From Opitutus sp. ER46 (GTDB lineage: Bacteria > Verrucomicrobiota > Verrucomicrobiia > Opitutales > Opitutaceae), in NCBI RefSeq assembly GCF_003054705.1, contig NZ_QAYX01000019.1, positions 248,001-312,000 on the forward strand: a DNA stretch of 64,000 nucleotides, read 5' to 3'. Position numbers and translations under genes: made by a program. Of this stretch, positions 43,133 through 51,092 are shown piece by piece. Position 1 is the first letter of the stretch. Every line of letters starts with the position of its first letter. The notes beneath the pieces were generated by a model. The model did no database searches, was not told where the DNA came from, and saw only the letters and a list, made by a program, of their open reading frames with translations.

Positions 43133-44056
43133 TCAGCGCCGCGCCAGCGGCCGAGCAAACACCCCGAGGTGATTGCCGTTCGAACGCTGCACGCGCTTCA
43201 CCACCTCGAAGTCGCTCTGGTCGCCGTGCGGTTTCCCCGCCCCACTCACCTTGTTGAGCTGCATCGGGCCGTCCTCACTCGCCCGCACCAGCGCCGTCGA
43301 TCCACCGCCGTCCAGATTCAATCCCTGCCACGCCCCGAAGCGCAGCAGCCACGCCGCCACGTCGTCCATCGGCGCGCCAATGCTGTACCCGGGCTGCCGG
43401 CCATCGATCGCCAGCAGGATCAGGTAACGGCCGTCCTTCGAAATGCCGACCGCGCTCCGCGGATGCTCCGTCGTGTTAAACTTCGTTGGCTTGAACACCG
43501 GCTTCACCCCGTCGATCAACACCCGCTCCGAGCCCGCCACCGCCGTCCAATACTTCTCCACCGCGATTGGCTTGGCCGTCGTCGTGATCGTCGCGTGATT
43601 GTCCCGCGTGATCAGCAGCACCGCCGCGCCGGTGCCCGTCGCCGCCGGCGGCGACACCAGCACGCCGCGCGACATCGCCAGCCCCAGCAGGTTCTTGTTC
43701 CCGGGCTCGCAGCAGGGCTCGTAGAAGTTTGCATTGATCGCGACCTGCAGCTTGTGCCGCACAAGGAAATCATTCGGCGTCTCGCTCGTCGTTTCGAGCG
43801 GAGCATCCCCGTTGTCCGGCGTCGCCAGGAACTCGATCCCCGGCGCCCGCAGGTCCACCCGCACCGCAAACGCCTTCTGCAGCCGCGGCTCCTTCTCATC
43901 GGCCTCGCCCGTCGCAAACTCGACGCCTTGGAAAATCGGTGTCCAGCCGCCGACTTTCACCTCGGCGCGCGCGGCGCCGCCGGTAAATACCCCGGCCAGC
44001 ATCACGAGCGCGAAGCCGCCGGTCCGAATTCGGGAGAGAAGAGAGGAATCAGACAT
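43133..44056 (-). CDS. Secreted phosphodiester glycosidase (NAGPA-domain) protein
   Basis: 307 residues. A signal peptide (TGGFALVMLAGVFTGGAARA) precedes the NAGPA fold: QVAINANFYEPCCEPGNKNL, AVGISKDGRYLILLAIDGRQ and LNLDGGGSTALVRASEDGPM. These enzymes cleave GlcNAc-phosphodiesters or related sugar phosphodiesters in the cell envelope. ATG at 44056 follows a CT-rich leader. It is downstream of the PanC-like gene in the same direction, 145 bp apart. Confidence 0.87.
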   Translation of the reverse strand: MSDSSLLSRIRTGGFALVMLAGVFTGGAARAEVKVGGWTPIFQGVEFATGEADEKEPRLQKAFAVRVDLRAPGIEFLATPDNGDAPLETTSETPNDFLVRHKLQVAINANFYEPCCEPGNKNLLGLAMSRGVLVSPPAATGTGAAVLLITRDNHATITTTAKPIAVEKYWTAVAGSERVLIDGVKPVFKPTKFNTTEHPRSAVGISKDGRYLILLAIDGRQPGYSIGAPMDDVAAWLLRFGAWQGLNLDGGGSTALVRASEDGPMQLNKVSGAGKPHGDQSDFEVVKRVQRSNGNHLGVFARPLARR

Positions 44057-44201
44057 GGGAAAGGAAAGGAGAGGTCGCGGGCACCGCGTCGCGCGGAGCC
44101 GGCGACGAGCGCGACACGTTTGAAGGATCCCGCGCAGTCGCAAGCGCCGGCTGCGGCCCGCTGCCGGCCCGGGCCTGCTCCCGCCTGCGCGGCCGTCCGC
44201 G

Positions 44202-45044
44202 CTACAGCAGCACGTTGTCGAGCAGCCGCACTTCGTCGATCCACACCGCGATCGCCAGCATCGAGTGCCCCGGCACGACCTCGCGCTGCGCCTCGAGCGT
44301 CACCGGGTCGACAATGGAAATGTAGATGACGCGGATGCGGCGCCGCTCGCCCAGGATGTGCGTCGCCTCCGCCACGATGCGGTCCGGGCTGCGCACGCCT
44401 CCCGCCACCATCGTCCGGGCTTTCTCCACCGCCGCGTGCAACGCCACCGCGTCGATGCGCTGCGCCACGGTCAGGCTCCGATTGTGCACCCCCGCGGCCA
44501 GTCCATCCGGCTCGCGCACCGTCGGCTCCACGATCACTTCGACCGGGAAACCAAGGTCGTCACACATCTTGCGCACCACCGCCGCCCGCTGCGCCGTCTT
44601 CTGCCCGAAGAACGCAAACGTCGGGTGAATGATGTTGATGAGCTTCGCCATCAGCGTCGTGACGCCGCGGAAGTGCGTCGGCCGCGACACGCCGTCCAGC
44701 GGCTTCGCCACGTGCTCCTCGACGACATAGGTCGAGAAACCCTTCGGATAGATCTCCTCCGCCGCCGGAACGAAAGCCACGTGCGCGCCGCAGCGCTCGC
44801 ACAGGGCGAAGTCCGCCTCGAGGCTCCGCGGGTAGCGCGCCACGATCTCGTTCGGTGGAAACTGCAGCGGGTTGACGAAGATTGAGACCACCACGCTGTC
44901 GGCCCTCTGCGCCGCCGCCCGGATCAGTCCTTCCTGCCCGGCGTGCAGCGCTCCCTGGGTAGGGACGAGCGCAATCGTTTGCCCGGCTGCTCGCAACTGG
45001 GCAGCATACGAGCGCATCTCCGATACAGATTCGATTTTAAGCAT
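44202..45044 (-). CDS. panC: Pantoate--beta-alanine ligase-like protein with altered active-site motifs
   Basis: 280 residues, the full PanC length and fold: [60 protein letters not shown]. However, the first motif reads [14 protein letters not shown] where PanC enzymes have PTMGALHxGHxxLI, so the Met and the second His of the HIGH-type site are replaced by Gln. The FGxKDxQ motif is FGQKTAQ and the SSRN motif is GVHN. It may be a slower or re-targeted amide ligase (AMP-forming). No other panC is in the window; panE-like is at 13909. Divergent from dapL. Confidence 0.8.
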   Translation of the reverse strand: MLKIESVSEMRSYAAQLRAAGQTIALVPTQGALHAGQEGLIRAAAQRADSVVVSIFVNPLQFPPNEIVARYPRSLEADFALCERCGAHVAFVPAAEEIYPKGFSTYVVEEHVAKPLDGVSRPTHFRGVTTLMAKLINIIHPTFAFFGQKTAQRAAVVRKMCDDLGFPVEVIVEPTVREPDGLAAGVHNRSLTVAQRIDAVALHAAVEKARTMVAGGVRSPDRIVAEATHILGERRRIRVIYISIVDPVTLEAQREVVPGHSMLAIAVWIDEVRLLDNVLL

Positions 45045-45149
45045 GGGGCGCAGGCGGGAGGGGGAAACGTGGACTTGAATAACGGAGGGCGAAGGGTTTG
45101 TTCAAGTTTTTCGCCCACCCGCACCTGTCGTTACAGCCCGTTTACACCC

Positions 45150-46373
45150 ATGATTCGGATCAACGAGAACTACTCCAAGCTGAAGGCTTCCTACCTTTTC
45201 AGCGACATCGCCAAGCGCGTGAACGCCTACGTCGCGGCGAATCCCGGCAAATCCGTGATCCGGTTGGGCATCGGCGACGTCACCGAACCGTTGCCACCCG
45301 TCTGCATTGAAGCCCTTCATCAGGCGTCCGACGAAATGGGCCACCGCAGCACCTTCAAGGGCTACGGTCCCGAGCAGGGCTACGCGTTCCTGCGCGACGC
45401 TATCGCCCAGCACGACTACGCCGCCCGCGGCTGCCCCATCGCCGCCGACGAGATCTTCGTCTCCGATGGCGCCAAGTGCGACTGCGGCAACATCCAGGAA
45501 ATCTTCGCCCAGGACGTCCGCCTCGCCATCCCCGATCCCGTGTATCCGGTCTATGTGGATACCAACGTGATGGCCGGCCGCACCGGTCCCAACGTCGACG
45601 GCCGGTACGAGGGCATCACCTACCTCGAGAGCACCCCGGCCAACGGCTACGTGCCGTCCGTTCCCAAGGTCGCGACCGACCTGATCTATCTCTGCTTCCC
45701 CAACAACCCGACCGGCGCCGTCGCCACCCGCGCTCAGCTCACCGAGTGGGTGCAGTACGCGCGCCAGCACAAGGCCGTCATCCTCTTCGACTCGGCCTAC
45801 GAGGCCTTCATCCGCGACCCGCAGATTCCTCACTCCATCTACGAGATCGAGGGCGCCCGGGAGGTCGCGATCGAGCTCCGCAGCTTCTCCAAGACCGCCG
45901 GGTTCACCGGTACCCGCTGCGCCTACACCGTCATCCCGAAGTCGCTCGTCGCCTACGACGCCGCCGGCAACGCCCACCCGCTCCACGCCCTCTGGAATCG
46001 TCGCCACACCACCAAGTTCAACGGCGTGGCCTACCCGATCCAGAAGGCCGCCGCCGCGATCTATACCGACGCCGGCAAGCAGCAGACCCGCGACCTCATC
46101 GATTTCTACCTCGGCAACGCGAAGCTGATCCGCGAGGCCATGACCCGGCTCGGCTTCTCCTGCATGGGCGGCGACAACGCCCCCTACCTGTGGGTCAACA
46201 CCGGCCGCGATTCGTGGGAGTTCTTCGACCTCCTGCTCAACCGCGCGCAGGTCGTCTGCACCCCGGGCGCCGGCTTCGGCAAGTGCGGCGAGGGCCATGT
46301 CCGCATCAGCGCGTTCAACTCCCGCGAGAACGTCGAGGCCGCCCTCGCCCGCATCGCCGCCGCCCTGAAGTAA
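45150..46373 (+). CDS. dapL: LL-diaminopimelate aminotransferase
   Basis: 407 residues. [20 protein letters not shown] is the canonical DapL N-terminus; further landmarks are [53 protein letters not shown] and the PLP lysine in [14 protein letters not shown]. The enzyme makes LL-diaminopimelate from tetrahydrodipicolinate in one step for lysine and peptidoglycan synthesis, the route used by Verrucomicrobia, Chlamydiae and relatives. It is divergent from the PanC-like gene with 105 bp between them. Confidence 0.95.
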   Translation: MIRINENYSKLKASYLFSDIAKRVNAYVAANPGKSVIRLGIGDVTEPLPPVCIEALHQASDEMGHRSTFKGYGPEQGYAFLRDAIAQHDYAARGCPIAADEIFVSDGAKCDCGNIQEIFAQDVRLAIPDPVYPVYVDTNVMAGRTGPNVDGRYEGITYLESTPANGYVPSVPKVATDLIYLCFPNNPTGAVATRAQLTEWVQYARQHKAVILFDSAYEAFIRDPQIPHSIYEIEGAREVAIELRSFSKTAGFTGTRCAYTVIPKSLVAYDAAGNAHPLHALWNRRHTTKFNGVAYPIQKAAAAIYTDAGKQQTRDLIDFYLGNAKLIREAMTRLGFSCMGGDNAPYLWVNTGRDSWEFFDLLLNRAQVVCTPGAGFGKCGEGHVRISAFNSRENVEAALARIAAALK

Positions 46374-46530
46374 CCGGCGGCGCGCCCGCTCCCGGACTTC
46401 GCCGGCGGCCAACGCGTTTCCTTTCCGCACGGCGGTCGCGTGCGCGAGCCGTCGCGCCGCAGCCGTTCCGCGCCGATCTACGCAACGCGTCTCCGGCCCG
46501 CGCCAAATCCAGTTGCCTCTCAGCGCCGCG

Positions 46531-47163
46531 CTACCGCGCCAGCGCCGCTGCGATCTCGGCCGCCAGCCCGTCCACCCCGCGGCTCACCGCCGCGGCCAGC
46601 GTGGCTTCGTTGTCCGCGCTCCATTTCAGCTCCGCCGCCTGGAAGTCCCCGCGGCTCACCGCCGCGCCCGCGGTCGCGTCGACCGGGCTCAGCTCCCACG
46701 CGGCGCGAAACGCCACGCGGCCGTCCGCCAGGCCTTCGCAGGCCAGCACGCGCACGGTCAGCTCGAAATTTGGTTCCTCGCCCGCCGGCGCCGGCAAGAG
46801 CCCGCTCTGCACCGTCCGTGCGCCGCCACGCGCCAGCAGATCCTCCCGCAGCACACGCGCGATCCCGAGCTCCAGCGGCTCACCCCAGCGCGCGAAATCG
46901 CGCAGCTGGATCTCGTTGTCCCCGCGCCGCACCACCAGACTCCGCGTCCGCAGGTAGCTCGGCAGCTCCACCGGCCGCAGCCGCACCACGCGGGTCGAGG
47001 CGTTCGCCATCGCCGGTGCCGTGCCGAGCGACAACACGTACGTGCGCGTCGGATCAGTCTGCGCCTGCGGCAGGCCCAGGCAGCCCGTGAGCGACGCCGC
47101 GCTGGCGGCCAGCCCAAGCGCGGCCACCACGACCGGAAGACGGAGGGAGAGATGCGATTTCAT
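46531..47163 (-). CDS. ABC transport auxiliary lipoprotein (PqiC/YmbA-like)
   Basis: 210 residues. Lipoprotein signal with lipobox ASLTGC (Cys28) and a PqiC-type body (TRTYVLSLGTAPA, VVRLRPVELPSYLRTRSLVV, EIQLRDFARWGEPLELGIAR). Such outer-membrane lipoproteins work with MCE (MlaD-like) proteins in phospholipid or toxic-solute transport. Last gene of the Mla-type operon. Confidence 0.88.
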   Translation of the reverse strand: MKSHLSLRLPVVVAALGLAASAASLTGCLGLPQAQTDPTRTYVLSLGTAPAMANASTRVVRLRPVELPSYLRTRSLVVRRGDNEIQLRDFARWGEPLELGIARVLREDLLARGGARTVQSGLLPAPAGEEPNFELTVRVLACEGLADGRVAFRAAWELSPVDATAGAAVSRGDFQAAELKWSADNEATLAAAVSRGVDGLAAEIAAALAR

Positions 47164-47200
47164 CCGGAAAAGGAAAAGGGGGGAGCCGCGACCACCACGC

Positions 47201-48202
47201 TCACTCCGGCGGCTTCTTGCCCGTGAGGAGCGCGTTCGGATTGCGTTCGAGGAAATCGGCCAGCCGCTTCACCGACTCCGCCGCCTCGTTCAAGTGCTGC
47301 AGCGTCGTGCCCAGCTCGTCACCCACCGCCGCATTGCGGCTCAGGAATTTCTGCGCCGTCGCCGCCGTGGTGTTGAAGGACGCGATCGTGCGCTTCGCCT
47401 CCGCCAGCGTCTCGCGCAGCTCCTTGCCCGTCGGCTCCACCTGCCCGTCGATCCGTGCGATCGTCCCGCGCAGGTCCGCCACCGCCTGGTTCAGGTTCTC
47501 CAGCGTGCGCTTGAACTCGTCGCCCTTCGCCAGGTTCTCGATCTGCGCGCCCGTCCGCTTCCACTGGTCCACCGTGCCCTTGAGATCCAGCGCATCGAGC
47601 CGCGTGCGCACGTCCGCCATCAGCGCCGTCAGCCCGCGGGAGAGACCCGCGAAGTCGATGTTCTTCAGGTTCGTCATGATCTCTGTCAGGCTCGCCTGGA
47701 ATCCGGCAATGGCCGAGGGCACCGCCGGCACCACCACCAGCCGGTTGGCCTCGGGCCGGATCGGCGCCGGGAACTGCCGCGGGTTCAGGAAATCGAGTTC
47801 CACGTACAGCAGGCCCGTCGCCAGGCCCGCGACCGACAACTGCGCGCGCAGGCCGCGGTCGACGAGCCCCTGCAGCTGGTCGCGGTTCGACACGTCGATG
47901 TTCACGCCGCGAAAGTCCGTCATCGTGTCCCGATTCAGCTCGCACGTGACCGCCGTCGCCGAGCGGTTTGCCTTCTCATCGTAGCGGATGTTCAGCGCCA
48001 CCACCCGGCCCACGCGAACGCCGCCGAGCTTCACCGGCGAGCCTTGCTCAAGGCCGTGCACCGATTCGTCGAAGTACACGACGAACCGCTGCGGCTTGGA
48101 GAAGAAATTCACCCCGCCAAACGCCAGCAGCGCGATGATGCCCAGCGCAAACGCCCCGATGACGAAGGCGCCCACCACGGATGGACTCACTTTCGTCTTC
48201 AT
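47201..48202 (-). CDS. mlaD: MlaD-family MCE substrate-binding protein
   Basis: 333 residues. One transmembrane helix (GAFVIGAFALGIIALLAFGG), then an MCE domain (RFVVYFDESVHGLEQGSPVK, LGGVRVGRVVALNI, GLRAQLSVAGLATGLLYVEL), and a helical C-terminal tail likely to form a periplasmic coiled-coil (VDQWKRTGAQIENLAKGDEF, IARIDGQVEPTGKELRETLA). It is longer than E. coli MlaD and may bridge the periplasm. It binds lipid between MlaFE and the outer-membrane partner. Confidence 0.92.
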   Translation of the reverse strand: MKTKVSPSVVGAFVIGAFALGIIALLAFGGVNFFSKPQRFVVYFDESVHGLEQGSPVKLGGVRVGRVVALNIRYDEKANRSATAVTCELNRDTMTDFRGVNIDVSNRDQLQGLVDRGLRAQLSVAGLATGLLYVELDFLNPRQFPAPIRPEANRLVVVPAVPSAIAGFQASLTEIMTNLKNIDFAGLSRGLTALMADVRTRLDALDLKGTVDQWKRTGAQIENLAKGDEFKRTLENLNQAVADLRGTIARIDGQVEPTGKELRETLAEAKRTIASFNTTAATAQKFLSRNAAVGDELGTTLQHLNEAAESVKRLADFLERNPNALLTGKKPPE

Positions 48203-48303
48203 TGGTGTTCGCTCCCCACGAGCCGGACACCCCGTCGCGCGGGGTTCTTTGGGTTCATCTGGGTCATGTGTCGGCAGCAGCTTCTCAATGTTTCAGGTGG
48301 AAC

Positions 48304-49101
48304 TCAACTCGCGCCTTTCCCCGCCGCCGTCTCCGGCAGCGCAAAGCGCAGAAACTCGGTCACCCTCGGATCGCGCGACGTCGCCACGAGTTCCCGTGGC
48401 CGACCCTGCGCGATGATCCCTTTCGCCTCCCGGTCCAGCATGATCACGCGGTCGGCGATCCCGTAGATCGACTGCAGCTCGTGCGACACCACCACGATGG
48501 TCGTCCCAAACGTGTCGCGCACCTGCAGGATAAGTTCGTCCATCTTTCGCGAGGTCACCGGATCGAGTCCCGCCGAGGGTTCGTCGAAAAACACGATCGC
48601 CGGGTCCAGCGCCAGCGCCCGCGCCAGCCCCGCGCGCTTCTTCATGCCGCCGCTGATCTCCGCCGGGAAGTAGTCCTCGAACCCGCCCAGCCCCACCTGC
48701 CCGAGCTTGAAACTCGCCAGGTCGTCGATCTCCCGCCGCGAGAGCGTCGTGTACTCCTCCAGCGGCAGCGCCACGTTCTGCCGCAGCGTGAGCGACGACC
48801 ACAGCGCGCCGCTCTGGAACAGCACGCCAAAGGTCTTCAGCCGCGCCCGCCGCGTTGCCGCATCCGCCTGCGTGAAGGAATCGCCGAAGAAGGTCACGTC
48901 GCCGCCGCGCAGCGGATGCAGCCCGATCATGTGCCGCAACAGCGTGCTCTTCCCGCAGCCCGACCCGCCGATGATGAAGAACACCTCGCCCGGCTGGACC
49001 GCAAAGCTCACATCCTGCAGCACGACACGCCCGTCGTAACCGGCCGTGAGCTGGTTCACCTGGATCGCCGGAACGGCGGGAGGATTGGGCGGCGTGCTCA
49101 T
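48304..49101 (-). CDS. mlaF: Mla ABC transporter ATP-binding protein
   Basis: 265 residues. Walker A FIIGGSGCGKSTLLRHMIG, signature EISGGMKKRAGLARALALD and Walker B IVFFDEPSAGLDPV. AEISGGMKKR is typical of the MlaF/Ttg2A subfamily. It powers the MlaE permease. Spacing to mlaE is 21 bp; to mlaD 101 bp. Confidence 0.94.
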   Translation of the reverse strand: MSTPPNPPAVPAIQVNQLTAGYDGRVVLQDVSFAVQPGEVFFIIGGSGCGKSTLLRHMIGLHPLRGGDVTFFGDSFTQADAATRRARLKTFGVLFQSGALWSSLTLRQNVALPLEEYTTLSRREIDDLASFKLGQVGLGGFEDYFPAEISGGMKKRAGLARALALDPAIVFFDEPSAGLDPVTSRKMDELILQVRDTFGTTIVVVSHELQSIYGIADRVIMLDREAKGIIAQGRPRELVATSRDPRVTEFLRFALPETAAGKGAS

Positions 49102-49122
49102 GTCGTCAGGAGGTCAGGCGCG

Positions 49123-50250
49123 TCACAGCCCAAGGATGTTGAATACGACGGCGAACAACGCGTCCGCCACCACTAGGAAAAGGATCGCGGTCACCACCGC
49201 CGAGGTCGCCGCCCGGCCCACGCCGGCCGCACTGCGTTCCGCCTGCAGGCCGCGGAGGCAGCCCGACAGGCCGATGATCAGGCCGAATGCCACCGCCTTG
49301 ATCACGCCGACCGCGAGGTCCGACATGTCGATGCTCGTCTGCATCTCCGCCCAATACGCCGTCGGCTGGATGTCCAGGATGCCCAACGCCACGGCCATGC
49401 CGCCGATCATGCCCAGCGCGTTGGCGTACACCGAGAGCAGCGGCATCATCACCGCCAGCGCCAGCAGCCGCGGCAGCACCAGAAACTGCACCGGCGCGAT
49501 GCCGAGCGTCTCCAGCGCGTCGATCTCCTCGTTCGCCTTCATGTTGCCGAGCGTCGCCGCAAACGCCGCCCCCGTCCGCCCCGCCAGCACCACCGCCGTC
49601 ATGACTGCGCCCGTTTCGCGCACCATCGAAAGCCCGATCAGGTCGGCAATGTAGATGTCGCCGCCGTATTGCCGCAGCACGATCGCTCCCGTGTAGGCCA
49701 GCGTCACGCCAACCAAGAAACTGATCAGGCTCACGATCGGCAGCGCCATCGCCCCGCACTGCTGCATCTCGTACGCCCAGTCCCGCCAGCGGAACCGCGC
49801 CGGACTGCGCGCCAGCCGCGTGGCGCTGATCACCGTCTCGCCGACAAAGTGGAAGATCTCCCCGACGTTGCGCCGGATATCGATCGTCGCCCGGCCGACG
49901 TTCGCCAGGAACCCTTCCGAGCGGTCGAACGGCGCCCGCGTTTCATGCGAGGTTGCCAGCTGGCCGCTCAGGGTGCGGATCTCCTCCGGCAACGCCTCCG
50001 CGTCGCACGCCGCGCCGGCATTCCGACACCAGTCCTGCGCATGCATCACGAAGAGCAGCAGCGACGAATCCCAGCGGCCGAGCCCCTCCAGCCGCAGCCG
50101 CACCCGCCGTGGCGCCTGCCGGTCGATCACCGAGGTCCAGTTCGGAACTTTCCCGGTGACCTGCCAGTCGCCCCCCAGCGCCACGTCCAGCACGTCGCCG
50201 TCGGCGTGCGCCACGGCGCGAGCGGAAGTCGTGGGCTCGGTTGCAGGCAT
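49123..50250 (-). CDS. mlaE: MlaE-family permease with N-terminal STAS-like domain
   Basis: 375 residues. Residues of roughly 10-100 fit a STAS (MlaB-like) fold (VLDVALGGDWQVTGKVPNWT, RWDSSLLLFVMHAQDWCRNA); from about 120 the permease begins (FHFVGETVISATRLARSPAR, LPIVSLISFLVGVTLAYTGA, GRTGAAFAATLGNMKANEEI). AATLGNMKANEEIDALETLG is the conserved MlaE segment. The fusion explains why no separate mlaB is present. The ATG at 50250 was used. First gene of the operon; its leader abuts the divergent HAD gene. Confidence 0.92.
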   Translation of the reverse strand: MPATEPTTSARAVAHADGDVLDVALGGDWQVTGKVPNWTSVIDRQAPRRVRLRLEGLGRWDSSLLLFVMHAQDWCRNAGAACDAEALPEEIRTLSGQLATSHETRAPFDRSEGFLANVGRATIDIRRNVGEIFHFVGETVISATRLARSPARFRWRDWAYEMQQCGAMALPIVSLISFLVGVTLAYTGAIVLRQYGGDIYIADLIGLSMVRETGAVMTAVVLAGRTGAAFAATLGNMKANEEIDALETLGIAPVQFLVLPRLLALAVMMPLLSVYANALGMIGGMAVALGILDIQPTAYWAEMQTSIDMSDLAVGVIKAVAFGLIIGLSGCLRGLQAERSAAGVGRAATSAVVTAILFLVVADALFAVVFNILGL

Positions 50251-50306
50251 GGGGCCCACTTCACTCGTGACACCGCCACACGCCAAACCAAATCTGGCCG
50301 GCGCTC

Positions 50307-50954
50307 ATGGCCTCCTTCGCAACGATTCTCCTGGATCTGGACGGCACCCTGGTGGACGCGTTCACCACCATCCACCGCGCCTACGTCCACACGCTGCCGC
50401 AGTTCGGCCGCCCGGCGCCGACCATCGACCAGGTCCGGCGGGCCGTCGGCGGGGGCCTGGAGAACGCCATGCGCCACTTCGTGCCCGAGGAACTCGTCGC
50501 CGCGGCGGTCAAGGTCCACATCGCCTACACCAACGAGATCCTCCTCGAGGACGCGAAGCTCATGCCCGGCGCCCTCGAACTGCTCCGCGACCAGCAGGCC
50601 CGCGGCGCCATCCTGGCAGTGTTCACCAACAAGCGCGGCGACCATGCCCGCGCTGTCTGCGCCCACCTTGGCGCCACCCCGTACCTCAAGGCCATCTTCG
50701 GCGCCAAGGACACACCCTGGCTCAAACCGCAGCCGGAGTTCGCCGCGCACGCGCTCCGCGCCCTCGGTGCCCGCGCCGAAACCACGGTCCTCATCGGCGA
50801 TTCGCCCTTTGACGTCCAGGCTGCCCATGCCGGCGGGTTCGCCTGCTGGTGCGTTACCACCGGCACCCATACCGCCGCCCAGCTCCAGGCCGCCGGCGCC
50901 GAAGCCGTGTACCCCGACCTGCTGGCCGTCAACGCCGCGCTCTCCCGCGGTTAA
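50307..50954 (+). CDS. HAD-superfamily hydrolase (phosphoglycolate phosphatase-like)
   Basis: 215 residues. HAD motif I TILLDLDGTLVDAFTTIHRA, motif II AVFTNKRGDHARAVC, Lys in DTPWLKPQPEFAAHA, motif IV VLIGDSPFDVQAAHAGGF. An alpha-helical C1 cap sits between motifs I and II. Substrate likely a small phosphate ester such as phosphoglycolate; not provable from sequence. Divergent from the Mla operon. Confidence 0.88.
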   Translation: MASFATILLDLDGTLVDAFTTIHRAYVHTLPQFGRPAPTIDQVRRAVGGGLENAMRHFVPEELVAAAVKVHIAYTNEILLEDAKLMPGALELLRDQQARGAILAVFTNKRGDHARAVCAHLGATPYLKAIFGAKDTPWLKPQPEFAAHALRALGARAETTVLIGDSPFDVQAAHAGGFACWCVTTGTHTAAQLQAAGAEAVYPDLLAVNAALSRG

Positions 50955-51092
50955 CCCGGCCGCATCGCGGGCGGCGCTCCTCGGGGGGGGAGGGAAGATC
51001 GCAAGCCCGCCCCCGGCGTTGGCCACGCCGCGCCGCGTGCGTTCCGCCGGGTTGCCTCAGCCGCGAAATCCGTCTCACCTCACGGCCCAACT

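Noticed and set aside
48203-48303. Terminator between mlaF and mlaD
   Set aside because: A CCCC/GGGG hairpin near 48233-48247 is followed by T residues only on the plus strand, opposite to the direction of the operon, and the genes clearly belong together.
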